Assembly: GCF_026262505.1 (NCBI RefSeq)
Contig: NC_067205.1
Location: forward strand, 12,214,001 to 12,278,000
Length of the DNA stretch: 64,000 nt
Source: Trichomonas vaginalis G3
Lineage: Eukaryota > Parabasalia > Trichomonadida > Trichomonadidae
Reading direction: 5' to 3'
Under the pieces are notes generated by a model. That model worked only from the letters and a program-made list of their open reading frames with translations. It did not search any database and was not told the origin of the DNA. Below, piece after piece: positions 30,525 to 42,055 of this stretch (the first letter of the stretch is position 1; every line of letters starts with the position of its first letter). The translations under genes and the position numbers were made by a program.

Positions 30525-31135
30525 ATGAGAAGCAATCCATCTTAGCTGGTGCCGTTAATGTTCCAATTGAACCAACATCAAATGTTGACTCACGAACGAC
30601 AAACAATATTGTCATAAAGAACTATAGTGGAGTGTTTGAAAGAAAAAGAACCAGAGCTGAAATCCGTGAATTTAAACTCAGCTTCAAACGCTAACGCTAC
30701 ATCAGATGTTAAGTTAGAGTATCCACCACTGGACCAAGTTCTTTCAAGAGAAGCCAACGACAACCCTTACACAAATGTTCAAACAAATCCTTCAGATAAC
30801 GTAGACCATTACCTTCTTCAGTTATACCAAACATTTTACTCAAAGACGATAAGAAGCTTTTGACAAATCTTATAAGCAAGAACCAAATAATTCTAAACAA
30901 AGGAGGACCTTGAAAATGTTATCTCACGAATAACAGGGAAACAATGTGTCATTGACTATCTCGACCCTGAAATCGAATGCTGTGGTCAAACTCCACCATT
31001 CATGAAAATAGGTAACATCCGCATCATTGAAACACCAGGTACTCCAGGAGTTGAGTTTAAGTATAATATTCGAACGAGTATACAAAACTTTCAACAGAAT
31101 ATAAACTTTGCTTGAAATATGTTTTAGTAAATTAA
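30525..31135 (+). pseudogene. 204-aa-type gene, element C left arm (broken)
   Basis: It matches the whole copies in B and in the right arm; several breaks. Confidence 0.6.
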
Positions 31136-31371
31136 AGCAATTTGTAATATCTATCCAAAACTTCTTCAACAGTATCGAACTCATCTTCATAATGCAAACC
31201 TAATCTTATTGACTTGGTGCAGTTTTCACTAACACAATATTTTTCTGTTCTCTTGACTGACATAACTAACTCATTTGTTTCATCAAACAGCAACAACCAA
31301 AGTTCATGACCTAATACATAACATTCATACTTTATATTTTTAGCTCTGAGTTCTCTTGTAAGCTGTTGCAT
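31132..31371 (-). CDS. Small protein, 79 aa, element C left arm
   Basis: The 79-residue protein (MQQLTRELRAKNIKYECYVL, then VSENCTKSIRLGLHYEDEF) is the same as in the right arm. Its end overlaps the stop of the convergent 204-aa-type gene by four bases. It is small, cysteine-containing and unrecognised. Confidence 0.6.
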   Translation of the reverse strand: MQQLTRELRAKNIKYECYVLGHELWLLLFDETNELVMSVKRTEKYCVSENCTKSIRLGLHYEDEFDTVEEVLDRYYKLL

Positions 31372-32094
31372 TTAATATTTTCTAAAAAGTCAACTTCAAC
31401 AGTCATTCGCACTGGTGCCTTCAGTTCTACAGGCTCGCCCTGAAAGTCAACTAGTCTGAATTGCATGTCTTTCAAATTATGAGGACTAATGCGAACCCAT
31501 TTACCTAAATGAGTTGCTATGACAGGAACGTTTGGAATGAACATTGAATTGACTGCATAACAGAAGGATTTATATTCTACTGAACCTTTACTATTAACTC
31601 CTGAAATGCCTGTGACATTAGCTATTTTAGACTCAATGTACAAACAATTACCATAACATACGTATGGAACAGATTTCATCTCAATCGTTTTGTCAACACT
31701 TTTCAAGGAAATGTCATATGGTATGCTCCTAAAAGAAGTTGAACTCTATGACTCATTCGTGTTATCTTGAACTCTTTCTTGCTACTGAACTTCAATGTTC
31801 CCTCAGAAGAGAGTTCGACATCTATGTTGTCAATAGTTCTTCATTTATGGGAGTATCTATGACTCCAGCAATTTTATCTATTCTATACTCTGCTCTGTTA
31901 GGAAATGTTATAAAACTTCTTTTGTCATCTATTTCAATCTCTATGAAATCTGTTTCATCTGTTATGACAAAAGTTGCGATAGTATTGAAGTCAACAACTC
32001 TGAAAGCAAGTGCTTCATTCTGTAGACCTAAGTTTGTTTGTAGCTTTACTGTCCCGTATTCGTTTGGGTCTGTACTTTGCAAATAGAACAACAT
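31332..32094 (-). pseudogene. 254-aa-type capsid-like gene, element C left arm (broken)
   Basis: It matches the whole copy at 42056-42820; about two breaks. Confidence 0.65.
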
Positions 32095-32111
32095 TTTATT
32101 CTCATTAAAAT

Positions 32112-34896
32112 ATGACTATTGCTGCATATGCGTATGAAACAAATGAAGCAAGAAGAGCACATGAACTAGTAAACGAAAACTCAACTTTAACCATTGAAGG
32201 CAATGATTTAGTCATTGACGATGGAAAAACTAAAAAAGTCATTGATTTCGATACTTTTAACACTTATGACCCATTCATTACAACAAGCAAGGTTCCCATC
32301 ATAAATGATGGAACGGTGCAATATATAAATTCTACAGTAGATGCCTCATTAGTGAAAGTATTAAATGTTCTCATTGAATTGTTAAAGAGCTTTCGATTTG
32401 ACGACAACATTAAATGCCTAAAGAATTTAGTCATGAATGAGAAACAAATTCTTGGCGTTGCTGGTAGTAGTAATGATGTACACCTTATGACATTAGAATA
32501 TTATAACGAACATAAAGATGAACTGAAAGGAGAGAAGGGTGACACCGGACCTCAAGGACCACAAGGAATACAAGGAATACAAGGAATACAAGGACCTCAA
32601 GGCGAGAACGGTTTGGATGGAAAGGATGGAAAGGATGGAAAAACTGCTAAATCATGGATATGGGACCTTATAAATACTGGTTTAACAGCTGCTTCATATG
32701 GAGTTCTTCAATACCAAATCGGAAAGATATGGGCAGTACTTGGTGAAGAAGCTTTAGATGACGTTAAAAATGCTTTGAACTTCATTTCAAATGGTTCGGA
32801 TACTATTAAAACTTTATCTGGTTGGATGCAAGAAACAAGGAGTCAAATAGATACTGTAAGACGTATAGCAAACAATGCACGTACGGGATTGGATACTTTA
32901 CGAGAAGCACAAAATACACTAAAGGAAGCAAATGATATTCTTGGCTCAGTATCAGACATGCATGAAGATTGGCTTAAAGGTATTGACAAATCTTTAAAAA
33001 ATCACAGTCAGTCTATTGCTGACTACAAGAAAAGTATAGATTTTTTACATAGTGCTATGGACGTACATGATGGAAGCATAAGGAACTTACTTAATGCTAA
33101 CAATAACTTACCAGGAACTATTAAAGCATTTATAAAGTCCTTTGTAAAACCCGGTGCTCTAACATTTAGGTCTTTGAGAGCAAGAGCATTGAAGTCAAGA
33201 GATGCAGAAACTCCAACAGAACCACCAAAACCAACAGCTAATGAAATATTGTTCGAATATTTTCCAAGGTACTCTGTTCTCATTGCATACATTCAAGAAA
33301 TACTTAAGAAAGCAGACTTGACTTTAGGAGATGATGAAAGTTCTGTATATCTTTCGTTCCAGTTTCAAATAGCAGAACTTTTGAGACAGATATGCTTAAT
33401 GTATGACAACATCTCTGATTTCACAAGATATGATGACGACCATGACCCCGAACACGGTGAAGAAGAAGTTTTACAAACATCCATTAAGACAGGAAAGGTT
33501 TTAACTCAAAGTCTCATTATTGACACCAAAGATGGCGAAGTGGACGTTCTTCAAGAGCTGAAGAAAAATACTTCTTCGGAGGTGGTGGTAGCATGAACTT
33601 GAAATAAATGAGATAGAAGAGAAATTAGCCGAAAAAGCAGATAAAGAACATAAACACAATATCTCCGATATAAATGAACTTCAAGCTACATTAAATAGTA
33701 AAGCGGACAAAAATGAACTTGACGCAATGAACAAAGTTTTGAAATCTCATAAACACAATATCTCCGATATAAATGAACTTCAAGCTACATTAAATAGTAA
33801 AGCGGACAAGAACCACGTTCATTATATAACTTCAGACGAACAGATTATAACGGACTACCATGGATATTTAACACGAAGTGATGAAGCGAAGACAAAAAAT
33901 GTTAATGAAAGAAGATATAAATACATTCGTGCTAAAGGTTATGACATAAGCTGTACTGTACAGTATAATGTAGCTAAAGCGCCAGAAGCATTTGGTTATA
34001 CCGGTGAAATTTATGCCTCTACTTTCAATGTTAACGGTGTATTAGTTGAACCAAGATTTACATTGAGAGTTAAGTCAAAAATAACGTTTGAAGATGCTAT
34101 TAAAAGTAAAGCTGACAAAGTTGAACTTGAAGCAATGAACAAAGTTTTGAAATCTCATAAACACAACATCTCCGATATAAATGAACTTCAAGCTACATTA
34201 GACAGTAAAGCCGACAAGAACCATACACATAAATCCTTCACTACTGTTAGAGCAGACGACATAATATTGAACTTTGACCTTGGTTCAAGTGCACCTTTAG
34301 AGAATCCAAGTACAAGCGTAAAAGATACTCTTAACAATTTAGATAAGAGTTGCAGGAATATCGAAGATCATGCCAGAAACTTTGAAGCATATGAACTACC
34401 AGCAATGTTAGATAAGAAAGCAGACAAAACAGAGCTTCAAACATTAAAGACAGAAATACTTCAAACATTATATCCTATAGGTTCTATTTATACGTCAATG
34501 AACTCAACAAATCCAGCAACAGTTTTAGGTTTTGGTATGTGGGAGCAGATTGTAGATAAATTCCTCTATTGTGCGAACTCTTCAAAGCAAACAGGTGGTT
34601 CGAAGAAAATTACTGAAGCAAACCTTCCACCGCACACTCATACAGGAACTACAAACACAACAGGTAGTCATTCACATTCAATAACAAAAAGAGGTTATAC
34701 AAATCTTGCAGCAGGTTCGGATAGACAGGGAATGCATAGATATGATATTTCAAGTGACCCAGTAGATTCAAGCGCAGGTATTTTCTGTGGAACCGCAGGA
34801 AATCATTCACACACTTTCACAACAAATCCAACAGGCTCGGGTAAAGATTACATGCCACCATTTGTGACTATATTCGCATGGTACCGCGTTCAATGA
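32112..34896 (+). pseudogene. Collagen/collar tail-fibre gene, element C left arm (broken)
   Basis: The gene codes for a fibre of about 920 residues. In order: an N-terminal part (MTIAAYAYETNEARR), a Gly-X-Y collagen-like tract (GPQGPQGIQGIQG, about residues 145-165), long helical coiled-coil-like segments, a Pro/Thr linker, repeated spike modules (HKHNISDINELQATLNSKAD; HVHYITSDEQIITDYHGYL) and a C-terminal head beginning YPIGSIYTSMNSTNPATVLG and rich in HTH/HSH triplets. The head is of the phage tail-collar / baseplate Gp10 C-terminal type. A receptor-binding virion fibre is the natural reading. It has about one break; the right-arm copy is nearly the same. Confidence 0.85.
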
Positions 34897-34935
34897 ACTC
34901 GCTTGAGCCTAGAATAAAATCTTTATTTTACATAA

Positions 34936-36021
34936 ATGAGCTTGAAAGAAGTATTCGAACAACATCCATGGAGGTCATTTAAGAAGTTCAATGAAGCTGC
35001 AAAGAGTTGGGGATTTACTAACAGAGCTGAAGTGAAAAGGTTCTTTGACAAAAATGTTGTACATCAAACAAAAATAAACCCTTACGACTACTTTTTACCA
35101 ATTTACTCCAACACTCCTGACGCATACCAATTTGACACTCTCATTCAAAGCAGAAAAGGAGGACATAAACCATTCCTCATCTTCATAAATGTTAACACTC
35201 GTAAAGCATATGCATATTCAATGAAAAATAAAGGAACTCGTGAAGTGTTAAGAGTTTTACAAAAGTTTGTAGCAGAACATAGCCCAAGTACTTTAACATC
35301 AGACCAAGACAGTGCATACCTCAGCAACGAAATCACAGAATTTCTCATTAAGCATAACATAACTCACTACACTACTGAAGACCATAACCATAACATACTC
35401 GGCATCATAAACCGCTTCATAAGGACTCTCAGAGATTTAAACCAAGAGCGAGACTTTACCGAAGAAACAATGAAACACTTTCTCGAAGTATATAATTCCT
35501 CAACACATTCTACAACAGGACATACACCAAATTCAATGACACAACAAGAAGAAGAAAAGTATATACAAAAGAAACGAAGTCAAACACAAAATATCAGAAA
35601 TTCAACACAATTTACCCTCATTCCTGGTACAAAAGTTCGTGTAGTTCTTGACGACAAACCGTTGACAAAGAAACGTTTAAGGTTAAGTAGAAACTATTAT
35701 ATCGTAGACTCTACGCAATGTAATGGATATCTTATAAAAGCTGCTGACGACTCCATAGCATTTTACCCTCGTCATAAATTAGTCGAAAGTAGTAATGGCA
35801 AACTTGCTGAAACCATTGACGAAGCAAAGCGAGGAGTGGTTATTGAAATACTTGGCTACAACATAAACGATGACACTTATAAAGTAAGATATGAAGGAGG
35901 CGTTGAAGATGTTATACCATCTAAGAACTTGAGAGAGTCGAAGCCAACACATCTGGGACCATTAGAGCGGGAGTACTGGAAAGACAAAAATAAGCCAGAA
36001 AGAATAAGAAAATTCTTCTAA
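34936..36021 (+). CDS. Retroviral-like (rve) integrase, element C left arm
   Basis: The 361-residue enzyme would join the element ends to target DNA. It starts with a helical N-terminal part (WGFTNRAEVKRFFDKN), then an RNase-H-like core with the aspartates of YQFDTL and TSDQDSAYLS visible, the INRFIRTLRDLN helix and the YNSSTHSTTGHTPNSM segment typical of Maverick and chromovirus integrases. The C-terminal part (YKVRYEGGVEDVIPSKNL) looks like a chromo/SH3-type module. It lies 40 bp after the fibre gene. This copy looks whole and is identical to the one in the right arm. Confidence 0.92.
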   Translation: MSLKEVFEQHPWRSFKKFNEAAKSWGFTNRAEVKRFFDKNVVHQTKINPYDYFLPIYSNTPDAYQFDTLIQSRKGGHKPFLIFINVNTRKAYAYSMKNKGTREVLRVLQKFVAEHSPSTLTSDQDSAYLSNEITEFLIKHNITHYTTEDHNHNILGIINRFIRTLRDLNQERDFTEETMKHFLEVYNSSTHSTTGHTPNSMTQQEEEKYIQKKRSQTQNIRNSTQFTLIPGTKVRVVLDDKPLTKKRLRLSRNYYIVDSTQCNGYLIKAADDSIAFYPRHKLVESSNGKLAETIDEAKRGVVIEILGYNINDDTYKVRYEGGVEDVIPSKNLRESKPTHLGPLEREYWKDKNKPERIRKFF

Positions 36022-36557
36022 ACTTTTTCATTAGATGTAAATCAGACATGAACGAGAACAGTCATGAAATTATTAATGTTTTCATAAATTTACACCAAAA
36101 AATATAATTTAGGTGAAGAGGTGAGATCTCACCTGTTTTTTCACCTCTTTTCTCACCTCATGAATTTTCATGATTTCATCGTAAATGTTTTGTCAAGACT
36201 TCTTCGTAATGAGTGTAAAGGACCCAAAAATAATGTTTAGGTGAAGTGGTGAGATCTCACCTCTTTTTTCACCTCTTTTTTCACCTCTTGAATTTGTCAA
36301 GACTTCTTCGTAAATGTTTTGTCAAGACTTCTTCGTAAATGTTTTGTCAAGACTTCTTCGTAAATGTTTTGTCAAACATGAACGTACATGCTTTGTCAAA
36401 CATGAACGTACATGCTTTGTTAAGACTTCTTCATCGTAATGAGCGTAAATCAGACAAAAATATAATTTAGGTGAAGAGGTGAGATCTAACACGTTTTTTC
36501 ACCTCTTGAATTTTCATGAATTTCCTTAAGATAGAAAAAATAAAGTTAGTTTTATTT

Positions 36558-36895
36558 TATTTATTCTTCATTTTTTTGTATGTAAGATATGATTTCAGGG
36601 ATTTTTTTGACGAAGTGCAAACCTTCACTTCGTCAAAAATAACAGTTATATAATGAAAAAGTGAAAGTTATTCTTCATTTTTTTGTATGTAAGATATGAT
36701 TTCAGGGATTTTTTTGACGAAGTGCAAACCTTCACTTCGTCAAAAATAACAGTTATATAATGAAAAAGTGAAAGTTATTCTTCATTTTTTGTATGTAAGA
36801 TATGATTTCAGGGATTTTTTTGACGAAGTGCAAACCTTCACTTCGTCAAAAATAACAGTTATATAATGAAAAAGTGAAAGTTATTCTTCATTTTT
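36558..36895. repeat. Three tandem 106-107-bp units with hairpin and leader
   Basis: The hairpins begin at 36604, 36711 and 36817. Each unit contains TTTTTGTATGTAAGATATG plus ATTTC, like the leader and first codons of the 312-aa gene at 37045, so a promoter-and-start segment has been multiplied. Confidence 0.8.
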
Positions 36896-36968
36896 TGTAT
36901 TTGACGAGAATGTCGGGTAGATGGTTAGATCTAACACGTTTTTTCACCTGTTTTCTCACCCTCTCGAA

Positions 36969-37044
36969 AATCATGAATTTCCTTAAGATAGAAAAAATAA
37001 AGTTAGTTTTATTTTATTTATTTTTTTTATTTTGTATAAAAGAT
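36969..37044 (+). promoter_or_regulatory. Regulatory-gene leader, element C
   Basis: CCTTAAGATAGAAAAAATAA is followed by AAGTTAGTTTTATTTTATTT and TTTTGTATAAAAGAT directly before the ATG. Almost the same 75 bp stand before three genes of B (49930, 51035, 52535), so it is a likely shared promoter. Confidence 0.65.
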
Positions 37045-37983
37045 ATGATTTCAACAATCGGCACAACAACAATTCAAACAACAGCACCAAATTCGTTAGT
37101 CATGAACCCAACTTCAATGTTAGTAGAAATGAAAAGCTTCATTCCTTCTTCATATACTTTTGAAACAGAAATCCAGAAGATAAAGCAAGAACTTTTAACA
37201 AGTAATTTAGACTGTAGTGCGAAAGATGAAACAAATGAAGAATATCTTTATGAAATGCAGGACATTATTGACCATTTGCCTAAACTACCTGAAATCCAAC
37301 AACAAAAACTCACTATTCCTGAATTCGACGAAATTGAAGTGAAACCAACTGACTCAGTAGAAATTAAGAAATTCATACGTAAAGTAAATTATGAATTCCT
37401 TGGTTTTCATTGCAACCACAAAGTCATGGACAAAGACTGCGATATGGTATATAAGAATGTTTCTGACATATATAAATCTGAAGAATTTAAGACCTACGAC
37501 AACTTTGTTTCGTTAGTTGCTGAATGTGTTTGGGAAATAAGAGATAAAGATAGAAGAGGTAAGGTATGGAACAAACAAATAAGACCCGCTATGTTTGAGA
37601 TGAAGAGAGCAATTGACGCTTTAGTTGTTTTAGCTGGTTTTATTTCAATGTATAACGCAAAAATGAACCCACAATGTTCTAAATGTAAAGCAGCAATAAG
37701 GAAATATAACTATTCAGTAAAAGAGATAGAACGTATGCGAAACGACTATGCTGACTTAAAGAAAGAAGCAGAGAAACCAGCAGAAGATAAAATGGACATG
37801 TTAGAATTTCTGAACAAAAACTATCCAACTGCTGACGATTTCCTTCTATCTGACGTCAAGAAGAAGTATAAAGAAACTTTCGGCATTGTTAAAACTTATG
37901 ATATCCTCAGCGAAGAAATAGAAGCTACAAAACTGTTTAGGATTTCAAATATACATCGTACAATTCATGTAAAACGCTTGTGA
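37045..37983 (+). CDS. 312-aa protein with Cys motif, element C centre
   Basis: The 312-residue protein starts MISTIGTTTIQTTAPNSL at an ATG that is conserved in the B copy; upstream in-frame sequence is leader and repeats. It is mostly helical and charged, with a CNHKVMDKDC segment near residue 130 and a CxxC pair (NPQCSKCKAAIRKYNY) near residue 210, which together could bind a metal. Its leader is the one used by the KilA-N genes, so I infer a regulatory or early role. It is the only gene in the centre of the palindrome. No named family. Confidence 0.7.
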   Translation: MISTIGTTTIQTTAPNSLVMNPTSMLVEMKSFIPSSYTFETEIQKIKQELLTSNLDCSAKDETNEEYLYEMQDIIDHLPKLPEIQQQKLTIPEFDEIEVKPTDSVEIKKFIRKVNYEFLGFHCNHKVMDKDCDMVYKNVSDIYKSEEFKTYDNFVSLVAECVWEIRDKDRRGKVWNKQIRPAMFEMKRAIDALVVLAGFISMYNAKMNPQCSKCKAAIRKYNYSVKEIERMRNDYADLKKEAEKPAEDKMDMLEFLNKNYPTADDFLLSDVKKKYKETFGIVKTYDILSEEIEATKLFRISNIHRTIHVKRL

Positions 37984-38031
37984 AAAAAGAGGTGAAAAAT
38001 TAGGTGAGAAAACAGGTGAGATCTCACCTCT
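37984..38031. repeat. AGATCT-centred palindrome unit (GGTGA type)
   Basis: GGTGAGATCTCACC with outer GGTGAAAAA and GGTGAGAAAA half-sites on one side and TTCACC on the other. It marks the inner end of the right palindrome arm. Confidence 0.7.
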
Positions 38032-38126
38032 TCACCTAAATTATATTTTTTGGTGTAAATTTATGAAAACATTAATAATTTCATGACTGTTCTCGTTCAT
38101 GTCTGATTTACATCTAATGAAAAAGT

Positions 38127-39212
38127 TTAGAAGAATTTTCTTATTCTTTCTGGCTTATTTTTGTCTTTCCAGTACTCCCGCTCTAATGGTCCCAGATGTG
38201 TTGGCTTCGACTCTCTCAAGTTCTTAGATGGTATAACATCTTCAACGCCTCCTTCATATCTTACTTTATAAGTGTCATCGTTTATGTTGTAGCCAAGTAT
38301 TTCAATAACCACTCCTCGCTTTGCTTCGTCAATGGTTTCAGCAAGTTTGCCATTACTACTTTCGACTAATTTATGACGAGGGTAAAATGCTATGGAGTCG
38401 TCAGCAGCTTTTATAAGATATCCATTACATTGCGTAGAGTCTACGATATAATAGTTTCTACTTAACCTTAAACGTTTCTTTGTCAACGGTTTGTCGTCAA
38501 GAACTACACGAACTTTTGTACCAGGAATGAGGGTAAATTGTGTTGAATTTCTGATATTTTGTGTTTGACTTCGTTTCTTTTGTATATACTTTTCTTCTTC
38601 TTGTTGTGTCATTGAATTTGGTGTATGTCCTGTTGTAGAATGTGTTGAGGAATTATATACTTCGAGAAAGTGTTTCATTGTTTCTTCGGTAAAGTCTCGC
38701 TCTTGGTTTAAATCTCTGAGAGTCCTTATGAAGCGGTTTATGATGCCGAGTATGTTATGGTTATGGTCTTCAGTAGTGTAGTGAGTTATGTTATGCTTAA
38801 TGAGAAATTCTGTGATTTCGTTGCTGAGGTATGCACTGTCTTGGTCTGATGTTAAAGTACTTGGGCTATGTTCTGCTACAAACTTTTGTAAAACTCTTAA
38901 CACTTCACGAGTTCCTTTATTTTTCATTGAATATGCATATGCTTTACGAGTGTTAACATTTATGAAGATGAGGAATGGTTTATGTCCTCCTTTTCTGCTT
39001 TGAATGAGAGTGTCAAATTGGTATGCGTCAGGAGTGTTGGAGTAAATTGGTAAAAAGTAGTCGTAAGGGTTTATTTTTGTTTGATGTACAACATTTTTGT
39101 CAAAGAACCTTTTCACTTCAGCTCTGTTAGTAAATCCCCAACTCTTTGCAGCTTCATTGAACTTCTTAAATGACCTCCATGGATGTTGTTCGAATACTTC
39201 TTTCAAGCTCAT
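38127..39212 (-). CDS. Retroviral-like integrase, 361 aa, element C right arm
   Basis: This copy is identical in protein sequence to the left-arm integrase and looks whole. It would give C two integrase genes, both reading outward-to-centre. Confidence 0.92.
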   Translation of the reverse strand: MSLKEVFEQHPWRSFKKFNEAAKSWGFTNRAEVKRFFDKNVVHQTKINPYDYFLPIYSNTPDAYQFDTLIQSRKGGHKPFLIFINVNTRKAYAYSMKNKGTREVLRVLQKFVAEHSPSTLTSDQDSAYLSNEITEFLIKHNITHYTTEDHNHNILGIINRFIRTLRDLNQERDFTEETMKHFLEVYNSSTHSTTGHTPNSMTQQEEEKYIQKKRSQTQNIRNSTQFTLIPGTKVRVVLDDKPLTKKRLRLSRNYYIVDSTQCNGYLIKAADDSIAFYPRHKLVESSNGKLAETIDEAKRGVVIEILGYNINDDTYKVRYEGGVEDVIPSKNLRESKPTHLGPLEREYWKDKNKPERIRKFF

Positions 39213-39252
39213 TTATGTAAAAATAAAGATTTTATTCTAGGCTCAAGCGAGT

Positions 39253-42038
39253 TCATTGAACGCGGTACCATGCGAATATAGTCACAAATGGTGGCATGTA
39301 ATCTTTACCCGAGCCTGTTGGATTTGTTGTGAAAGTGTGTGAATGATTTCCTGCGGTTCCACAGAAAATACCTGCGCTTGAATCTACTGGGTCACTTGAA
39401 ATATCATATCTATGCATTCCCTGTCTATCCGAACCTGCTGCAAGATTTGTATAACCTCTTTTTGTTATTGAATGTGAATGACTACCTGTTGTGTTTGTAG
39501 TTCCTGTATGAGTGTGCGGTGGAAGGTTTGCTTCAGTAATTTTCTTCGAACCACCTGTTTGCTTTGAAGAGTTCGCACAATAGAGGAATTTATCTACAAT
39601 CTGCTCCCACATACCAAAACCTAAAACTGTTGCTGGATTTGTTGAGTTCATTGACGTATAAATAGAACCTATAGGATATAATGTTTGAAGTATTTCTGTC
39701 TTTAATGTTTGAAGCTCTGTTTTGTCTGCTTTCTTATCTAACATTGCTGGTAGTTCATATGCTTCAAAGTTTCTGGCATGATCTTCGATATTCCTGCAAC
39801 TCTTATCTAAATTGTTAAGAGTATCTTTTACGCTTGTACTTGGATTCTCTAAAGGTGCACTTGAACCAAGGTCAAAGTTCAATATTATGTCGTCTGCTCT
39901 AACAGTAGTGAAGGATTTATGTGTATGGTTCTTGTCGGCTTTACTGTCTAATGTAGCTTGAAGTTCATTTATATCGGAGATGTTGTGTTTATGAGATTTC
40001 AAAACTTTGTTCATTGCTTCAAGTTCAACTTTGTCAGCTTTACTTTTAATAGCATCTTCAAACGTTATTTTTGACTTAACTCTCAATGTAAATCTTGGTT
40101 CAACTAATACACCGTTAACATTGAAAGTAGAGGCATAAATTTCACCGGTATAACCAAATGCTTCTGGTGCTTTAGCTACATCATACTGTACAGTACAGCT
40201 TATGTCATAACCTTTAGCACGAATGTATTTATATCTTCTTTCATTAACATTTTTTGTCTTCGCTTCATCACTTCGTGTTAAATATCCATGGTAGTCCGTT
40301 ATAATCTGTTCGTCTGAAGTTATATAATGAACGTGGTTCTTGTCCGCTTTACTATTTAATGTAGCTTGAAGTTCATTTATATCGGAGATATTGTGTTTAT
40401 GAGATTTCAAAACTTTGTTCATTGCGTCAAGTTCATTTTTGTCCGCTTTACTATTTAATGTAGCTTGAAGTTCATTTATATCGGAGATATTGTGTTTATG
40501 TTCTTTATCTGCTTTTTCGGCTAATTTCTCTTCTATCTCATTTATTTCAAGTTCATGCCTACCACCACCTCCCGAAGAAGTATTTTTCTTCAGCTCTTGA
40601 AGAACGTCCACTTCGCCATCTTTGGTGTCAATAATGAGACTTTGAGTTAAAACCTTTCCTGTCTTAATGGATGTTTGTAAAACTTCTTCTTCACCGTGTT
40701 CGGGGTCATGGTCGTCATCATATCTTGTGAAATCAGAGATGTTGTCATACATTAAGCATATCTGTCTCAAAAGTTCTGCTATTTGAAACTGGAACGAAAG
40801 ATATACAGAACTTTCATCATCTCCTAAAGTCAAGTCTGCTTTCTTAAGTATTTCTTGAATGTATGCAATGAGAACAGAGTACCTTGGAAAATATTCGAAC
40901 AATATTTCATTAGCTGTTGGTTTTGGTGGTTCTGTTGGAGTTTCTGCATCTCTTGACTTCAATGCTCTTGCTCTCAAAGACCTAAATGTTAGAGCACCGG
41001 GTTTTACAAAGGACTTTATAAATGCTTTAATAGTTCCTGGTAAGTTATTGTTAGCATTAAGTAAGTTCCTTATGCTTCCATCATGTACGTCCATAGCACT
41101 ATGTAAAAAATCTATACTTTTCTTGTAGTCAGCAATAGACTGACTGTGATTTTTTAAAGATTTGTCAATACCTTTAAGCCAATCTTCATGCATGTCTGAT
41201 ACTGAGCCAAGAATATCATTTGCTTCCTTTAGTGTATTTTGTGCTTCTCGTAAAGTATCCAATCCCGTACGTGCATTGTTTGCTATACGTCTTACAGTAT
41301 CTATTTGACTCCTTGTTTCTTGCATCCAACCAGATAAAGTTTTAATAGTATCCGAACCATTTGAAATGAAGTTCAAAGCATTTTTAACGTCATCTAAAGC
41401 TTCTTCACCAAGTACTGCCCATATCTTTCCGATTTGGTATTGAAGAACTCCATATGAAGCAGCTGTTAAACCAGTATTTATAAGGTCCCATATCCATGAT
41501 TTAGCAGTTTTTCCATCCTTTCCATCCTTTCCATCCAAACCGTTCTCGCCTTGAGGTCCTTGTATTCCTTGTATTCCTTGTATTCCTTGTGGTCCTTGAG
41601 GTCCGGTGTCACCCTTCTCTCCTTTCAGTTCATCTTTATGTTCGTTATAATATTCTAATGTCATAAGGTGTACATCATTACTGCTACCAGCAACGCCAAG
41701 AATTTGTTTCTCATTCATGACTAAATTCTTTAGGCATTTAATGTTGTCGTCAAATCGAAAGCTCTTTAACAATTCAATGAGAACATTTAATACTTTCACT
41801 AATGAGGCATCTACTGTAGAATTTATATATTGCACCGTTCCATCATTTATGATGGAACCTTGCTTGTTGTAATGAATGGGTCATAAGTGTTAAAAGTATC
41901 GAAATCAATGACTTTTTTAGTTTTTCCATCGTCAATGACTAAATCATTGCCTTCAATGGTTAAAGTTGAGTTTTCGTTTACTAGTTCATGTGCTCTTCTT
42001 GCTTCATTTGTTTCATACGCATATGCAGCAATAGTCAT
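39253..42038 (-). pseudogene. Collagen/collar tail-fibre gene, element C right arm (about one break)
   Basis: Same fibre as at 32112, with the module order collagen tract, helices, two HKHNISDINELQATL repeats, HVHYITSDEQ module, third HKHN repeat, LGSSAPLENPS module and collar head. At least 860 codons are open in one frame; about one break lies near the N-terminal end. Confidence 0.85.
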
Positions 42039-42055
42039 ATTTTAATGAGAATAAA

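Larger units (their letters stand above)
26914..36136. repeat. Left arm of the palindrome in element C
   Basis: About 9.2 kb match 38018-47252 in inverted orientation at near identity. The outer end has the hairpin GGGTACGGAGGC-actgcgc-GCCTCCTTACCC. Confidence 0.9.
36022..37044. repeat. Repeat-rich centre of element C
   Basis: About 1 kb without a gene. It contains AGATCT-centred palindrome units at 36111-36159, 36239-36288, 36469-36507 and 36915-36962; a short tandem repeat of GTCAAGACTTCTTCGTAAAT at 36296-36375 followed by two units of CAAACATGAACGTACATG; and three tandem units of 106-107 bp from about 36560 to 36880, each with a hairpin TTTTTGACGAAGTG / CACTTCGTCAAAA and a copy of the leader and ATG of the gene that follows. 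Confidence 0.8.

Noticed and set aside
34936-36021. LTR retrotransposon suggested by the integrase
   Set aside because: There is no reverse transcriptase, gag or LTR; pPolB, packaging ATPase and capsid genes with TIRs define a Maverick/Polinton.
36558-36895. CRISPR-like array
   Set aside because: The units are nearly identical over their whole length with no unique spacers, and there are no cas genes; this is a tandem repeat in a eukaryotic element.
36874-37044. N-terminal extension of the 312-aa gene in C
   Set aside because: The added sequence is leader, palindrome unit and hairpin repeat; the ATG at 37045 is the one conserved in B.
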